64,000 nucleotides of DNA from Nelumbo lutea (Eukaryota; Streptophyta; Magnoliopsida; Proteales; Nelumbonaceae). The notes below the pieces were generated by a model. That model ran no database searches. It worked only from the letters and a program-made list of their open reading frames with translations, and was not told the origin of the DNA. Positions 52,072 to 63,770 of the stretch are shown piece after piece (position 1 is the first letter of the stretch; each line of letters opens with the position of its first letter). Both the position numbers and the translations under genes were made by a program. Location: NCBI GenBank assembly GCA_022828595.1, contig JAKGHH010000005.1, positions 67,885,655 through 67,949,654 on the forward strand, written 5' to 3'.

Positions 52072-53444
52072 TGATGTAACCGTTTCTGGTCATGTACCAT
52101 TTTTTGTGATGTATAAATTTTTTGGCTAAGTACCTCGTTATTTGACCCGAGGATGACGTGCCTTGGTGATGAGCTACTTAGTGGCGAACTGCCTGGGGGC
52201 GAACTGCCTGGTGGCGAGCTCCCTGGTGTCGAACTGCCTAGTGGCGAGCTCCCTGGTGGCGAACTGCCTGGTGGCGAACTCCTTGGTGGCGAACTGCCTG
52301 GTGGTGAGCTCCCTGGTGGCGAGCTGTCTAGTGGCAAACTGCCTGGTGGCGAACTCCCTGGTGGCGAACTCCCTGGTGGAGAGCTACCTGGTGGCAAGCT
52401 CCCTACTAGGCGGCCTGTGACTTAGAGAATGGTGGAGCTCCCTGGTGCAGCGCAACCCGACTGCCCTTTGCATGAGGTGGTCTTCTTTCCTTTGTAGGCA
52501 GTGGGAGCTGAGGGACCTGCGAGAACTCCACCTTTTCCTCCTCTTTGTAGGCGGTGGGAGCTGAGGGACCTGCGAGAACTCCACCTTTTCCTCCTCTTTG
52601 TAGGCGGCGGGAGCTGAGGGACCTGCGAGAACTGAATCAAAGGACCCGGGGGTATTTTCCCAACGGGGGCTCTCCGAGGCTTAAGTTAGCACTTTGATTA
52701 TAGAGAGCTTTGAAGTTGATATTGGAGAAACGAGAGAGCTAGAGAGCAGGGATTACCTCCATTTTTTCCATCCTCCCCCCCTTTGGTTGGTGAGGTCTTT
52801 ATATACTGGAGTCCTCGCGGGTTAGGTGGGTGAAAAGCCTCCAAACGGTAAGACTTGTCACATCCCGTCAGAACCGGGGTACGGTGGTGAACTCATCGAG
52901 GTCGTCAGGCTGGCGCTTGTGTCAGGCAGCTAAGTCGGCGCCTAGGCCAGGTTGTTAGGGCAGTGCCTGCGTTAGTCGGCGGGTCGGTGTCTGGGCCAAG
53001 TTGTCAGGTAGGAGATCTTCCTGCGATACGCCAAACTACTCTTGTACTGAGCTGCCATACAAGTGGCGAGCTGCCTGGGGGAGCTATGCCGAGCTGCCTA
53101 GTTCCTTGGCGAGCTCTTTGGTGAGCTACCGAGCTCCTTGGCGAGCTCCTTGGTGAGCTACCAAGCTCATGGGGTTTGCATGCCGAGCTTATCGGTGGGG
53201 TCTTATGGGCGGCTAGGTTGGCCAGGTCGGATCATGTACTAGGCTGATCCAGGTTGGCCAGGTCGCGCAGGCCGGGCGTAGGTCGCGCCAGCCGCATGCA
53301 GGCCATGTGCAAGTCACGCCAGGCCGGGCAGACCGGTGCCCAGGTGGGTCACCAACTTGGTAAGTTGTTGCCTGGGTGTTTGCCTAGTTGTCACGAGGTG
53401 CCATGTGTCGCAATTTCACTGGAAGGTTAAATCTGCCATCATTA
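52072..53444 (-). repeat. 5' LTR of the minisatellite element
   Basis: 1373 bp, longer than its partner mainly because a segment with GTAGGCGGTGGGAGCTGAGG is repeated in tandem near 52494-52640. The 15-bp array is at about 52168-52405. Confidence 0.9.
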
Positions 53445-53449
53445 GTTAG

Positions 53450-54707
53450 GGTTGGGGGTTCAACAGATCAGGTTGGATTAGGGTTGATCTTAACCCAACG
53501 AAATCTGGCTTGAGTTGCACCCCTACCATCCCCAATCCATAACCCTGCCAACCATGTCCAAAGCGGGATTCATATTTTTTGCGGTTTAATATATTGCCTT
53601 ACCTTTTTCAAAAAAAAAAAAAAATCTCTGATACAACCAGCCAAAGACCTTAACCAATGAGCCAGTTGGCACCTTTGTTGTTGTTTTGTTATATACACAC
53701 TGCTTGCTTTAAGCATTTGAGATGGTACCTGGTACGTGGTTGGATAGAAACAAGGGATATAGGGACAAAATTGTTCTTTTAGCTGATATGAAATTGCAAT
53801 AGACAAAGGGATCCACATGAAATTGTCAAATTTGCTGTCGTTCTTTTGAAAGGACTGTCATTATCTATCTGATCAGCTTATTCAGTCTTCCCTTCTTTGT
53901 TTGTAAAACCAGGATTAAAAATTTAATTATCCTTATTTTATTGTATTTTTTCTCTATATTGACTTAATTGTGAATTTCATCGATATTTTGTATTTAGAAC
54001 GCTGTTTCTTTGGTTGACAGCCGGTACTTAGTCACCAACTAGTCATCTCATCACCCAGGGAGGCCAAAACGAATGGTTATCATGACAAGTTGACAAATTG
54101 AGAACAAGATGTTTAGCTGAGATCATAGTTCAAAGTATTGATACTTTTTTTTTTTTTTTTTGTTATTTTTCAGGTTGATGTGTTGAGAATAAAAATGTTA
54201 GAAGAGGTTTCTTATGTTTAAGTGGGTTCAAAAAGCAATACGTTTCATACCATATGCACTCTTATGTTGCAATATTTTGAACTTGGCTGAGATACTAGAA
54301 ATACCATAAGACAATGCTGTCATGTCAATAGAAGCTACATGGTTTCTTTTCTCTTTCTTTCTCTTTTATCTCCTCACAAAAGCATTCTTTAAATGAATCA
54401 GTTTTGTTTTTTTTTACTCCTTTTGAGCACCAAATAATTCTTAGGGGTGCAAATCAGGGCCCGACTTAAAGCATTTCCACTGCATCTCGGTTGATCCTTG
54501 CCTCCTTGGTGCTTCCCCTTCAAAATTCAAAGAAGGTTGGAGGATGTTATTAATATACAAACAAGGATGTTAATGTTGATAGTTGATACAACAGAAATGA
54601 TCCTTCTGTGTTATGCCGAAGGTATCCTGTTTTGACTTGTACCGTGGATTATGACGCCCGCAGCAACATGATTCATGCCATGCGCAGAAATGACTCGGGA
54701 ACTAGTA
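53450..54707. other. Spacer: possible tRNA-derived SINE piece, otherwise nothing
   Basis: On the minus strand near 53615-53720 GGTGCCAACTGGCTCATTGG and TTAAGG resemble a Pol III A box of tRNA-derived SINEs, and GGTTGTATCAGAG a weak B box, followed by a T run. Body and duplication are not defined. The rest is AT-rich without features. Confidence 0.3.
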
Positions 54708-55847
54708 AAGTTTTCAAAACCGGATTGGACCAGACAAACCGGAACTGTTCATGTCTCCAATTTCGGTTATACAGTAAACCATTAATATCCAAAAACCCGT
54801 TAAAAAGATTAGAAAACGGCTGACCTGGGTGGTCGAACCACTAAACCGTTTGGCCCAGGCAGCAGTTTGCGGGTTTTATTTTGTATTTTTTGCATTTAAA
54901 AAATAATAAAAACAAAAAAAAAATTACTTTTGTGTCCCAAATCCTTTCATAAGGTTTAGGGTATGAATGAAAGTCATTTTTGTTCTTCCCTTCCCAGTGA
55001 CGAACTACGGTGACTCATGACGACCAGCAACGGCCGTAGAGGCTTCATGTACGGCAACCTACGGAGGCAAGGAGGTTTTGCAGTATTTGCAACAGTGACC
55101 TACAGCGGCACAGCGGCAAGGCAGTAGAGGCTTCAGTATTTGCAGCGGCGGGCCTGCGGGAATCTGTTTCTAGCTTTCTGCTCATCAGCCGGAGTTGCAG
55201 CGGCAATCACCGGCGACCAAACTACAGTCCACCGGCGGCAATTTTCCCCTCTCTGTGAGCCCAACACCGTGACACCACCACTACTAGTGGCAGTGAAACC
55301 GTGAAGATATAAAATGCTTCATCCTTCACACAAACTTTGGTTTGCTTAAATTGTTTTTTTTGAATCAAATCTTTTTTATATCATTATTCATTATATATTT
55401 ATTTAATTCCTTGCTTATTTGCTATGTGCAATTTTTAATTATTGTTTGTATATCAAATCGTATTTCTATTATTAACTTGTTTTTTCAATTCCTTGCTTAT
55501 TAATTTTTTTTTTTCAAATTCCTTCACTCCTTGCTTATTTGCTATGTCTGTATTTTTTGCACTTTTCTGGTTTTTTTTATGTATTTTTAGAATTTTTTTT
55601 GTATTTTTTCTATGTTTTCTGTATTTTATTATTTTATATTTAGATGGTTTTAAATGTTTTTTTTCTGTAATTTGTGTTTTTTTCTGTATTTTATTTAATT
55701 TTTATGTTATTTTTATTATTTATAATTATTTTTCGCTTTTAATTTATTTATGACATCACAGATTGAACCGATCGAGCCAAACGGTTGACCAGTGACCCAG
55801 AAACCGATCTCCTGACCGGTTCTATTTCCAAGTGGTTTCAAAGCCTT
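54708..55847. mobile_element. Possible old hAT-like non-autonomous element
   Basis: Imperfect inverted ends AAGTTTTCAAAACC and GGTTTCAAAGCCTT bound about 1.1 kb. The subterminal regions are rich in AACCGG and CCGGTT, a style common in plant hAT-like elements. Similar 8-10 bp flanks (GGGAACTAGT and GGGAATTAAT) suggest an eroded duplication. The interior has GCGGC-rich and T-rich parts and no transposase. Confidence 0.4.
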
Positions 55848-55958
55848 GGGAATTAATTAGATTTGATGGGGAACCTTCTGCATACGATACTAGAAAAATA
55901 TGATACCTTTGCCGTGACTAGGGAGTGAGTATAATTCCGTTAAAACCGAATAACTGAA

Positions 55959-56182
55959 CAGAAAATTTTGGTTTTGATTTTTTTGGTTTAGTTTCTTTAG
56001 TTTTTGGTTAAATCGGTTTGATTATTTTGATTTTCGGTTTTAGTTTTTGGAATTAAAATTTCGGTTAATTCAGAAAATTTTGGTTTTGATTTTTTTGGTT
56101 TAGTTTCTTTAGTTTTTGGTTAAATCGGTTTGATTATTTTGATTTTCGGTTTTAGTTTTTAGAATTAAAATTTTGGTTAATT
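55959..56182. repeat. 112-bp tandem duplication, AT-rich
   Basis: The segment starting CAGAAAATTTTGGTTTTGAT occurs at 55959 and again at 56071 with very few differences. The flanks carry TTAAAACCGAA and TTAACCGAAC, suggesting part of an old inverted-repeat element. Confidence 0.85.
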
Positions 56183-57016
56183 AAATTAACCGAACTTTTT
56201 ATTATTATATATAATATATATTAGTGACATAAAACCTTATCATTGGTTCCACAGCCGATTAAATAGCTAAATTGTTTAACTAATTCAAGCATTTTCAGTA
56301 TCATGTCTTTCCATCAGCATAAGTTTTCCCAAAATTTCTTTGACATACCAACCAAATAAGATTAATGCGTAATGAGCTGTGGAACCAATAATAACACCCT
56401 ACGGACCATGACAGTCATTAAAGGCATATAGCCCACAATCACTTACCCTCTCAATTTGCATTTATAACTGGTGTGAAGCCTTGTCTTTGGTTCCACAGCT
56501 AAATTTCATAATCATCGCATTCAGCTAATCCTAAGGCATGTATCAATTTATGTATAATTTCTATGGAAAAGGTAGCTTCCTTCTCCATAGCTAAACTCCA
56601 GATCTCGTAAACTTTTTCATGCATTTTACTCACATATTACACACCTGTAAGAAGACACTTGTCACAGAGTATGCACGAGAAAAGTGTAGGAGATCCCAAT
56701 CCCTCTAAAAAAGACTATCAAAAAAGGAGTTCAATTAATCATCTGAACGCAATCTTGTGTTGAACTCCATCAGGGCATGGTCCATATATATAGTTGGCAG
56801 GGATTAAATATCAACACAATTGAAGAACATTATGGTTCAGAAGTCAGGAATCCAAAGCTCTTGTACTATTTGATTATGAAGAAAACAAGAGAAAATGAAA
56901 TAAATGAGAAAAAAATAAAAGAAAAAAAACGATTATCTTTTAATTGTGTCGGAGAAGGGCCACTCTGTGTAAGAAATTAAATTAGCTTCCCATATTGGCT
57001 TAACATTCTTTTTTCC
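56183..57016. other. Spacer: nothing recognised
   Basis: AT-rich intergenic DNA. The frame at 56777-56980 has no support. Confidence 0.5.
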
Positions 57017-57019
57017 TTC

Positions 57020-57134
57020 GACTCAGTTTGGAAGAAATACAAATATAACTATAATATAAATATATACAAAATAATATAAAATACAAGATTTTGTACTCTA
57101 TATATTTGTATTTGTACTTTTTCTAAACTGAACC
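57020..57134. mobile_element. Second copy of the Harbinger-like MITE
   Basis: Ends GACTCAGTTTGGAAGAA and TTCTAAACTGAACC are inverted repeats of the same family as 15051-15171, with an AT-rich middle. The 3-bp repeat TTC flanks it (57017-57019 and 57135-57137). Confidence 0.75.
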
Positions 57135-57239
57135 TTCAGTTTTCTCTTTTTTTTTTCATTTTTCTTTGCAATCTAATAGTGTGTTATTCTCTTAATATCT
57201 CTGCATACATGTATACTAACATGTTAAATACATTTCAAC

Positions 57240-57385
57240 AGCTGAGAATTGGTCCTTTTTTATTTGGGCGATGCATGACTGTAATGAAGCATGATCGCGT
57301 TCATAAGTCGAACTCCTTTGGAAGTCCTTTTATTGAATCCCAGTCCATCTATGATGGAAAAACTTTGGCTGTTGGGGGCCAATAA
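57240..57385 (+). CDS. Unrecognised exon-like segment
   Basis: After a plausible acceptor (CATTTCAACAG) an open frame reads LRIGPFLFGRCMTVMKHDRV and continues FGSPFIESQSIYDGKTLAVG to a TAA. The composition is more protein-like than the surrounding AT-rich DNA. No upstream exon or family is recognised; it may be a terminal exon, a pseudogene piece or chance. Confidence 0.25.
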
Positions 57386-57839
57386 CCTATACTGTTTAGA
57401 GTGTTTTTAGGATTGCCACATTATCATGCGAATGGATAAATTAGTAATTGCCCCCTAATTTATTTTGAACAAAAAGAAAGATATGGGCGTGAATAGTTAT
57501 GCCTAACCCCAAAACTCTCTCAACAGCAGAAGAAGCCGAAGTTATACCCAATAAAATACAAACAAGTTAAAATAACTGAAAATATATATTGGTTTATACT
57601 CAGTCGGAGGATGCATCAATTCTATTTTACACTTAAATTTTAGGGTTTAAGGGGCTGAATTTTAGATTTTAAGGTTTCATCTGACCATGATAGGAGCGAA
57701 GTAAAGCCCGTCCAGATTCAGTTGCACCTCATACTTACGAATCTTTCTTTATAGGTTGGACCATGAAACATAACAACTGGAAGGGTAAAATATATATATT
57801 TCCTAATTGTCTCATGTTAATTAGGATCCAATTGTTTGA

Positions 57840-57879
<40 letters not shown>

Positions 57880-58607
57880 GAACTCTTACTTTCATGACTA
57901 ACTAATATTCAAAGGTTCAAAGCTTGACTAAACTGCATCTTGCTTAATCAACCCAGTGAGATTTTTGTTTGATATATGAACAACTTGATCTGCATGTGCA
58001 CTGAACGTTTTGACTAAAAAGGGAGATTTCAGTTATCCTGACCACAAGAAACGGGAAACAACTCAACTCCAACATCTACTCAACAATAGAAACAGAAAAT
58101 TAGTTAATAATAAATAAATTCTAGATAAAATACTGATGTGGGATGTTTGGTAATGGATCAATTTACTCCCTATATATGATATTGATTTAGAAGTTAGATG
58201 ATGATAATCATATCATACTAATTAACCTAATTAATTGGTTAACTTGATGACAACATTTTGGTGTTGCAATCCATGCATATGGGCTTGGATTGTTGAAGTG
58301 GTCATGATCCATGTGGCTGCGTAGCAATTGACAACATTAGAAGCAAATGAGTTATGCATTCATAAACAATTGAAAGTCAATATAAGAAACTTCAAGCAAC
58401 AGCGTTGGTAGTGTAGGAATATGGTTTTGCACTTAATTTGAACCACTTGATAAAAGCGAACTAAATCATGCATCTAGCTAGCTAGGCAAACACTCACTAA
58501 GTTGAGACCCCATAAGTCTTTGAGTCATATATAAGCTAGGCATACCTTCTTTTGATGACCCAATTAGATCAACAGAACATGACATGAGCAGCTGCATGGT
58601 CTCTTCG
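57386..58607. other. Spacer upstream of HIPP
   Basis: AT-rich DNA with a CT microsatellite at about 57842-57878; no gene seen. Its last part presumably includes distal promoter sequence of the HIPP gene. Confidence 0.5.
57842..57878. repeat. CT microsatellite
   Basis: A CT dinucleotide run with one G interruption. Confidence 0.93.
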
Positions 58608-58639
58608 TTAATTTGTTGATGATTCCTCATAAGTCAACA

Positions 58640-58648
58640 TATTTATAG
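58640..58648 (+). promoter_or_regulatory. Candidate TATA box of the HIPP gene
   Basis: TATTTATAG lies about 150 bases upstream of the HIPP start codon, a reasonable distance for a plant TATA box with a short leader. Not otherwise supported. Confidence 0.4.
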
Positions 58649-58796
58649 AGAAGATGATGATGAACAACCCAAAGCGCGCTCTACTGTGGTGATCTCCATT
58701 CTCCGCCTTGGAATAACGTATAAAAGCTCGATCTCCATATCCAAACGGCCTAAATTCTATAGACTGGAAGAGTGGTAGATCCTCTCCTCCAACTCC

Positions 58797-59329
58797 ATGG
58801 TACAAACAACTGTTATGAAGGTCAATATTTATTGTCAGAAATGCAAACAGGAGCTGATAAGTGCAATCTCGGGGTTACGAGGTAAACACACCAACAACTA
58901 TATACACCTCTCACAATATTAATTGCAAACAGATTGATATTTGTTTTCAGTTGAGAATTATTAACGTGAATCTTTCTTCTAGCCTTCATCATATTAGTGT
59001 TGCACGGAGTTTGTTGTTTGATAAGCTAAATAAATGAATAAGTAGTGGCTTCTCTGCTGGTTGTTGCAGGTGTTGACAAGGTGGAGGTGGACGTCGCTAA
59101 CGGCACTTTGACTGTTACCGGCACCGTAGACCCCTATGACGTGTTAATTCATACAAAGAAAACTGGGAAATTTGTTGACGTAGTGAGTATTGGACCTCCA
59201 CCTTCTCCACCCAAATCGGAAGCGAATAATAACCCTGAACCGAAAGTAGACAATGTTACCTTCCATGGATGCGAGCAAGTGTGTATCATCCATGTGGACG
59301 AGCCCGATTCCGGATGCTCCATCATGTGA
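58797..59329 (+). CDS. Heavy metal-associated isoprenylated plant protein (HIPP), two exons
   Basis: Exons 58797-58881 and 59070-59329, with a 188-bp GT-AG intron that splits a Gly codon, give 114 residues. The first 70 form one HMA domain: beta strand VMKVNIYCQKCKQELISAI with the metal-binding CxxC (CQKC), then VDKVEVDVANGTLTVTGTVD and a closing strand KFVDVVSIG. A Pro-rich linker follows. The C-terminus CSIM is a CaaX box, predicted to be farnesylated and to attach the protein to membranes. Family members bind copper, zinc or cadmium and serve in metal handling or stress signalling; which of these applies here cannot be told. The start is the only ATG that puts the CxxC in frame behind the intron. 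Confidence 0.93.
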
Positions 59330-60832
59330 CATTGCTATTGAGCATTTTGTTTTATTTTCGCTAAATTTATTCTTACCTGCTTATTATATACATTTTGGGG
59401 AGAAATCTATGATATATGTCAGAAAGACATTGAAGCATCGGAAGAGCTTTGACCAATTAATAAAGCACCCCTGTGAATTAATTTTGATTTCGATGAATGC
59501 CACCAGATGATTCTGATTGATCACCTCTTTCTCTTTTATAATATGGAACTCATATGCATAAACGCAGTCAGAACTATCCACGATTCATGTTTACATCACA
59601 CTGCAACAATTAATGTACGCTGGTGTACGTATTTTGTTGAAAGTATACAAATGTTATTAAATCTGTAGTTTAGTGTATTTAATTAAAAGTGTAGACTGTA
59701 GAGTATATATAGACATCTTTAATATATAGTTTTGCTGAATCGCATCCAAGACCATGCATGAGCATGAGTATGAGCTGCATGGCCACGAGAGAGTACTGTA
59801 TTTAACCCATTGTTGATCCATTGGTTGAATCATTCAAACCGTCATTTGGTTAAGATTTCAGATCTGATTTAGTTAAGACTCATCAGATGGTTAAAAATCA
59901 TTGATTTGATTGAATCGTTCGACCTGGGTATCGGGTCATGGGTTGTACATTCAATGTATGCAAGTTTTTAAAGGTCATAATTTTACACTCAAATGTCTGA
60001 TTGATTTTTTTATTTTTTTTTCTGAGTAACTTTTTGAGATCTATGCGTTCCAATGAGCCATAGGCACTTTATCTCGCTATTTTCACAAAAAATGCATTTT
60101 TTAGCCTCAAATTACAATTTTTAATATTTTATAAATAAAAAATTAAAAAATATTAGTTAAATATAAAAATACATATAACATGTTTAAATTTACAAGGTAG
60201 GCTGGAGGTATTTTAAGGAACAAGTGTCAAAAAAATTTACAAGTGAATATTTAACGTGTTGTGCCTACCTGATCCGACTACCTATATCAGAGCTCTTAAT
60301 AACTCTCCCCTGTACTTCCTTTCACATTATACAGACTTTTCATTAGGCAACATGGCAAGATAGGTATCTCATTTAGATAGAAACAAACCATCCTATTATA
60401 GATATAAACAAATTAGCAACGTATATGCATAGGAAATTTCTCAAAATATTTTCCTCTTCCCTCCTTTATTCCCTACTTTTCATGTTCTTTCATTCTTACA
60501 TTCTTCCCTTCCACATCGATCAACCGCCCTTGTTTTTGCTCGTTTTATCTTCAGTGTACAGTGGCTTTTGCCTCTATTTTGGACACAGTCCGAAAGATCA
60601 TCTCCTTGATTGCTGTTCATTTTCTAGAAGGAACCGATTGATTAATAGTGCGTGTTTCAGAGACCACACCCTCATTGGTTGTCTGTATTGGTTGTTATCA
60701 ATCGTTTAGGTATATATGTTCTTCAAATCTTTTTTTTTAATGTTTAAATGAATTCTTAATAATTAATTAATAATAAAATGAAATTTTAATCAGTTCCTAA
60801 TGATGATACGGATGAAATGATATCTCGGAGTT
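59330..60832. other. HIPP 3' flank and spacer: nothing recognised
   Basis: Probable 3' UTR followed by AT-rich intergenic DNA. The 94-codon frame at 60425-60709 is Phe/Leu/Ser-rich, with no start context or homology I can recall. Confidence 0.5.
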
Positions 60833-61640
60833 GATAAAGGGTAATTTGGCCCGACCTCGTAACAGAGAGACATGTGGGCGTGACTCGACATAAGTGATAA
60901 CTCAGCATGGTTAGTTCGACACATGGACGTGACTCAACATAAGTGACAACTCAACGTGATTAGTTTGCTTCAAAGTGACCTTGGGTACTCTATTACCCCA
61001 AACTAAAGTTATTTCGGGCCAAGGTCATCTTGAACTAAGATCACCTCGGTACCAGACCGCGACCAGGATAGCGATACCAGATCCCGCTACTAATCGAGCC
61101 CGGACAGTTGGATCACCTCGAGAGGAGTCTACCTTGGGATAAGCCTACCTCGATGAAAAGATCACCTCGGTACTAAGGCACTTCGGCATTCACAACAAGT
61201 CGGGTCTGAAGAACACGAGCTCAGATGATGTTCACCAACCGCCGCATGGTATGTCCAAGGATCTCACCACTGTACCCCGCGTCTTACGGGATCATGCCTT
61301 ATAACGGCTAGTATTATCTCACCCACTCCCCGATTCAGGTGGGAATGGGCAACCTTACTGGTTGGTGGCGTTATCCTCAACTAACACGGAAACAGATCCT
61401 ATCACAGTGGAAATCCCAAAACTATTCCACCAAACCCACGAGGACTCCAGTATATAAAGGCCTCACCCCCTAGGGGCGAACGGTATGCGTAATCTCTACT
61501 CTCTAGTCTTCTTGCATTTTAAGTTCTCATAAGCTCGCAACTAAGTACTGACTTAAGCATCGGAGCGACCTCGCCGGATAAGCCACCCCGGGTTCTCTAA
61601 TTCGATTCTTGCAGATCAACCAAGTCCGTCATCTACTAGG
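60833..61640 (+). repeat. Solo LTR of the Tat-like gypsy family (ends approximate)
   Basis: Starts TGATAAAGGGTAATTTGGCC and shares with the LTR at 3254-3960 the text CCCGACCTC, ACATAAGTGACAACTCA, the TATATAA box (61451-61457) and ACTTAAGCATCGGAG (61553). No pol lies on either side. The left end is set by TG; the right end lies after TTCTTGCAGATCAACC and is not fixed by a duplication. Confidence 0.7.
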
Positions 61641-62354
61641 AACTAGACCACCTCCATCTTAGGAAACAGATTTCCTCATTTACTCTTAAGAAATTTTATC
61701 TATTCCATTAATATATAAAATATTATAATAAAAAATATATTTATATTTATAAATATATCGGACTCAAATTTTTGTCGGATCGAATGGAGTGAATAGTTCG
61801 ATCCAATTTTTAATTAGATTTCTACTTGTGCCATCCAAATCCAATATGATATGCTCATCTGAATCCGAGATTTTCGGATCGGATCTCATCGGGTCACGGA
61901 TTTACGGGTATCGTTGACAGGCTAGTCCCAAGCATCCCCTAATTGTGAGGCATGGTCATGAATTTTGGAGTTATCTTATCAGCTGAGCCACCCACCCCTC
62001 AGCCTCAGCCTGTGAACTGAACGGGGACCACCAACCACTCCTTCACTCTTATAACACCTGATTCGCTATCATATCTTTTTTTCATTTCATAGTCGAGCCC
62101 TTCTACTCTTTTAGCATATGGGAGGTGAAGAAATGAAATCAAAATTCATTAATCATGGGTGGAAGTATTGATAAATAAAAAGGAAAAAAACTAAGATGCA
62201 GATTTTGAACTCTACTGTAGATCTATAAACATTTAAAATGTCAAAATCTCCATTTTATACATTAAATGCTCGCTCGTAAATTCGCATCAATTTCAACTCA
62301 ACTCCAGATCACACCAGCTGATGAGCTCTCTCTTTCTCTCTCTCTCTGAGGTGG
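61641..62354. other. Spacer: nothing recognised
   Basis: AT-rich DNA ending in a short CT run (62329-62347) just before the next solo LTR. Confidence 0.5.
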
Positions 62355-62454
62355 TGATGTAACCGTTTTTGGTCAGTACCATTTTTTGTGATGTATAAAT
62401 TTTTTTGGCTAAGTACCTCATGTTTGACCCGGTGGTGACGTGCCCTTGGTGATG

Positions 62455-62840
62455 AGCTACTTGGTGGCGAACTGCCCGGCAGTGCTCCCTAGTGGCCGAA
62501 CTGCCTGATGAGCGAACTGCCTGGTGACGAACTGCCTGGCAGTGCTCCCTGGTGGCGAACTGCCTGGTGACGAACTGCCTGATGGCGAACTGCCTGGTGG
62601 CGAACTGCCTGATGGTGAACTGCCTGGTGGTGAACTGCTTGATGGCGAACTGCCTGGTGGCGATGCTTGATGGCGAACTGCCTGGTGGCGATGCCTGATG
62701 GCGAACTGCCTGGTGACGAACTGCCTGATGGCGAACTGCCTGGTGGCGAACTGCCCGGCAGTGCTCCCTGGTGGCGAATTTCTTGATGGCGAACTGCCTG
62801 ACGGCGAACTGCCTGGTAGTGCTCCTGGTGGCGAACTCGT
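62455..62840. repeat. 15-bp minisatellite (solo LTR), rearranged
   Basis: Units such as CTGGTGGCGAACTGC, CTGATGGCGAACTGC and CTGGTGACGAACTGC are mixed with inserts containing GGCAGTGCTCCCT, giving a higher-order pattern not seen in the other two LTRs. Confidence 0.88.
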
Positions 62841-63239
62841 CACTTTAACTTGCTCCTAGGCGGTCTGCAACTCAGAGGATGGTGGAGCTCCCTGGTGCAG
62901 CGCTACCCAACTACCCCCGCGTGAGGTGATTTTCTCTCCTTTGTAGACGGCGGGAGCTGAGGGACCTGCGGGAACTGAATCAGAGGACCCGGGGGTATTT
63001 TCCCGGCGGGGACTCTCTCCGATGCCTAAGTTAGCATTCTGATTACAAAGGGCTTGAGAGAAATGAGAGAGTTAGAGAGCGGGGGTTACCATACCCTTTC
63101 TTTTTTTTTCTCCCTTGGCTTTGGGGGTCGGAGTCCTTATATAGTGGTTGCCCTCGCGGGTTAGGTGGGTAAAAAGCCTTCAAATGGTAAGACGTCATAT
63201 CCGTCAGAACCGGGGTACGGTGATGAACTCCTCGAGGTT

Positions 63240-63770
63240 TGTTAGGCTGGCGCTTGTGCCAGGCGGCCAGGTCGGCACCTGGGCCAGGTTGTCAAGTCGG
63301 CCCCTGTCAGTCGACGGGTCGGTGTCCGGGCCAGGTTGCCAGGCCGCGCCTGTGTCTGTCGGCGGATCGGTGTTTGGGGCCAGGTTGCCAGGTCGGCGCC
63401 TGTGTCAGTCGGCGGGTCGGTGTCCGGCCAGGTTGCCAGGTCGGCGCCTGCGTCCGGGTCAGGTCATCAGGTCGGCGCCTGTGTCCGGGCCAGATTGCCA
63501 GGTCGGCGCCTGTGTCCGGGCCATGTTGTTAGGTTGGCGCCTGTGTCCGGGCCAGATTGCCAGGTCGGTGCCTGTGTCCGGGCCAGATTGCCAGGTCGGT
63601 GCGTGTCCGGCCAGGTTGCCAGGTCGGCGCATGTGGCAGGCTGATCCGGCCAGGTCGCGCAGGTCGCGCCAATTCGCGCGCAGGCCGCGCCAGGCGCGCA
63701 GGGTCGTGCGCAGGCCGCGCCAGGTCGCGCCAGGTTGCACGCAGGCCGCGCCAAGCCAGCCAGACCGGTG
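63240..63770. repeat. GC-rich minisatellite in the solo LTR
   Basis: Repeated GGCCAGATTGCCAGGTCGGC and TGTGTCCGGG phrases with a period near 35-45 bp, followed by CGCGCAGGCCGCGCCAGG repeats. The other LTR copies have only a few such units. Confidence 0.85.

Larger units (their letters stand above)
49716..53444 (-). mobile_element. Gypsy-type LTR element with minisatellite LTRs, non-autonomous
   Basis: Two long LTRs (49716-51008 and 52072-53444) begin TGATGTAACC and end CATCA or CATTA, flanked by the duplication GTTAG (49711-49715 and 53445-53449). After the left LTR comes an inverted polypurine tract (TGCCCCCCCACTCCC). Before the right LTR is an inverted primer site TTCCCATAGTCGGCGCCA, similar to those of plant gypsy elements primed by an Asp-type tRNA. 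The 1.06-kb interior has no pol or gag, only tandem repeats related to those of the Tat-like element at 1.5-2.3 kb. It is a deleted or parasitic relative of that group. Confidence 0.9.

Noticed and set aside
49812..52405. CRISPR-like array
   Set aside because: Units are contiguous 15-bp repeats without unique spacers, in a plant genome and inside LTRs.
60833..61795. GGAGT target duplication for the Tat-family solo LTR
   Set aside because: The right-hand candidate is not preceded by a CA end and lies well beyond the LTR homology, so the match is probably chance.
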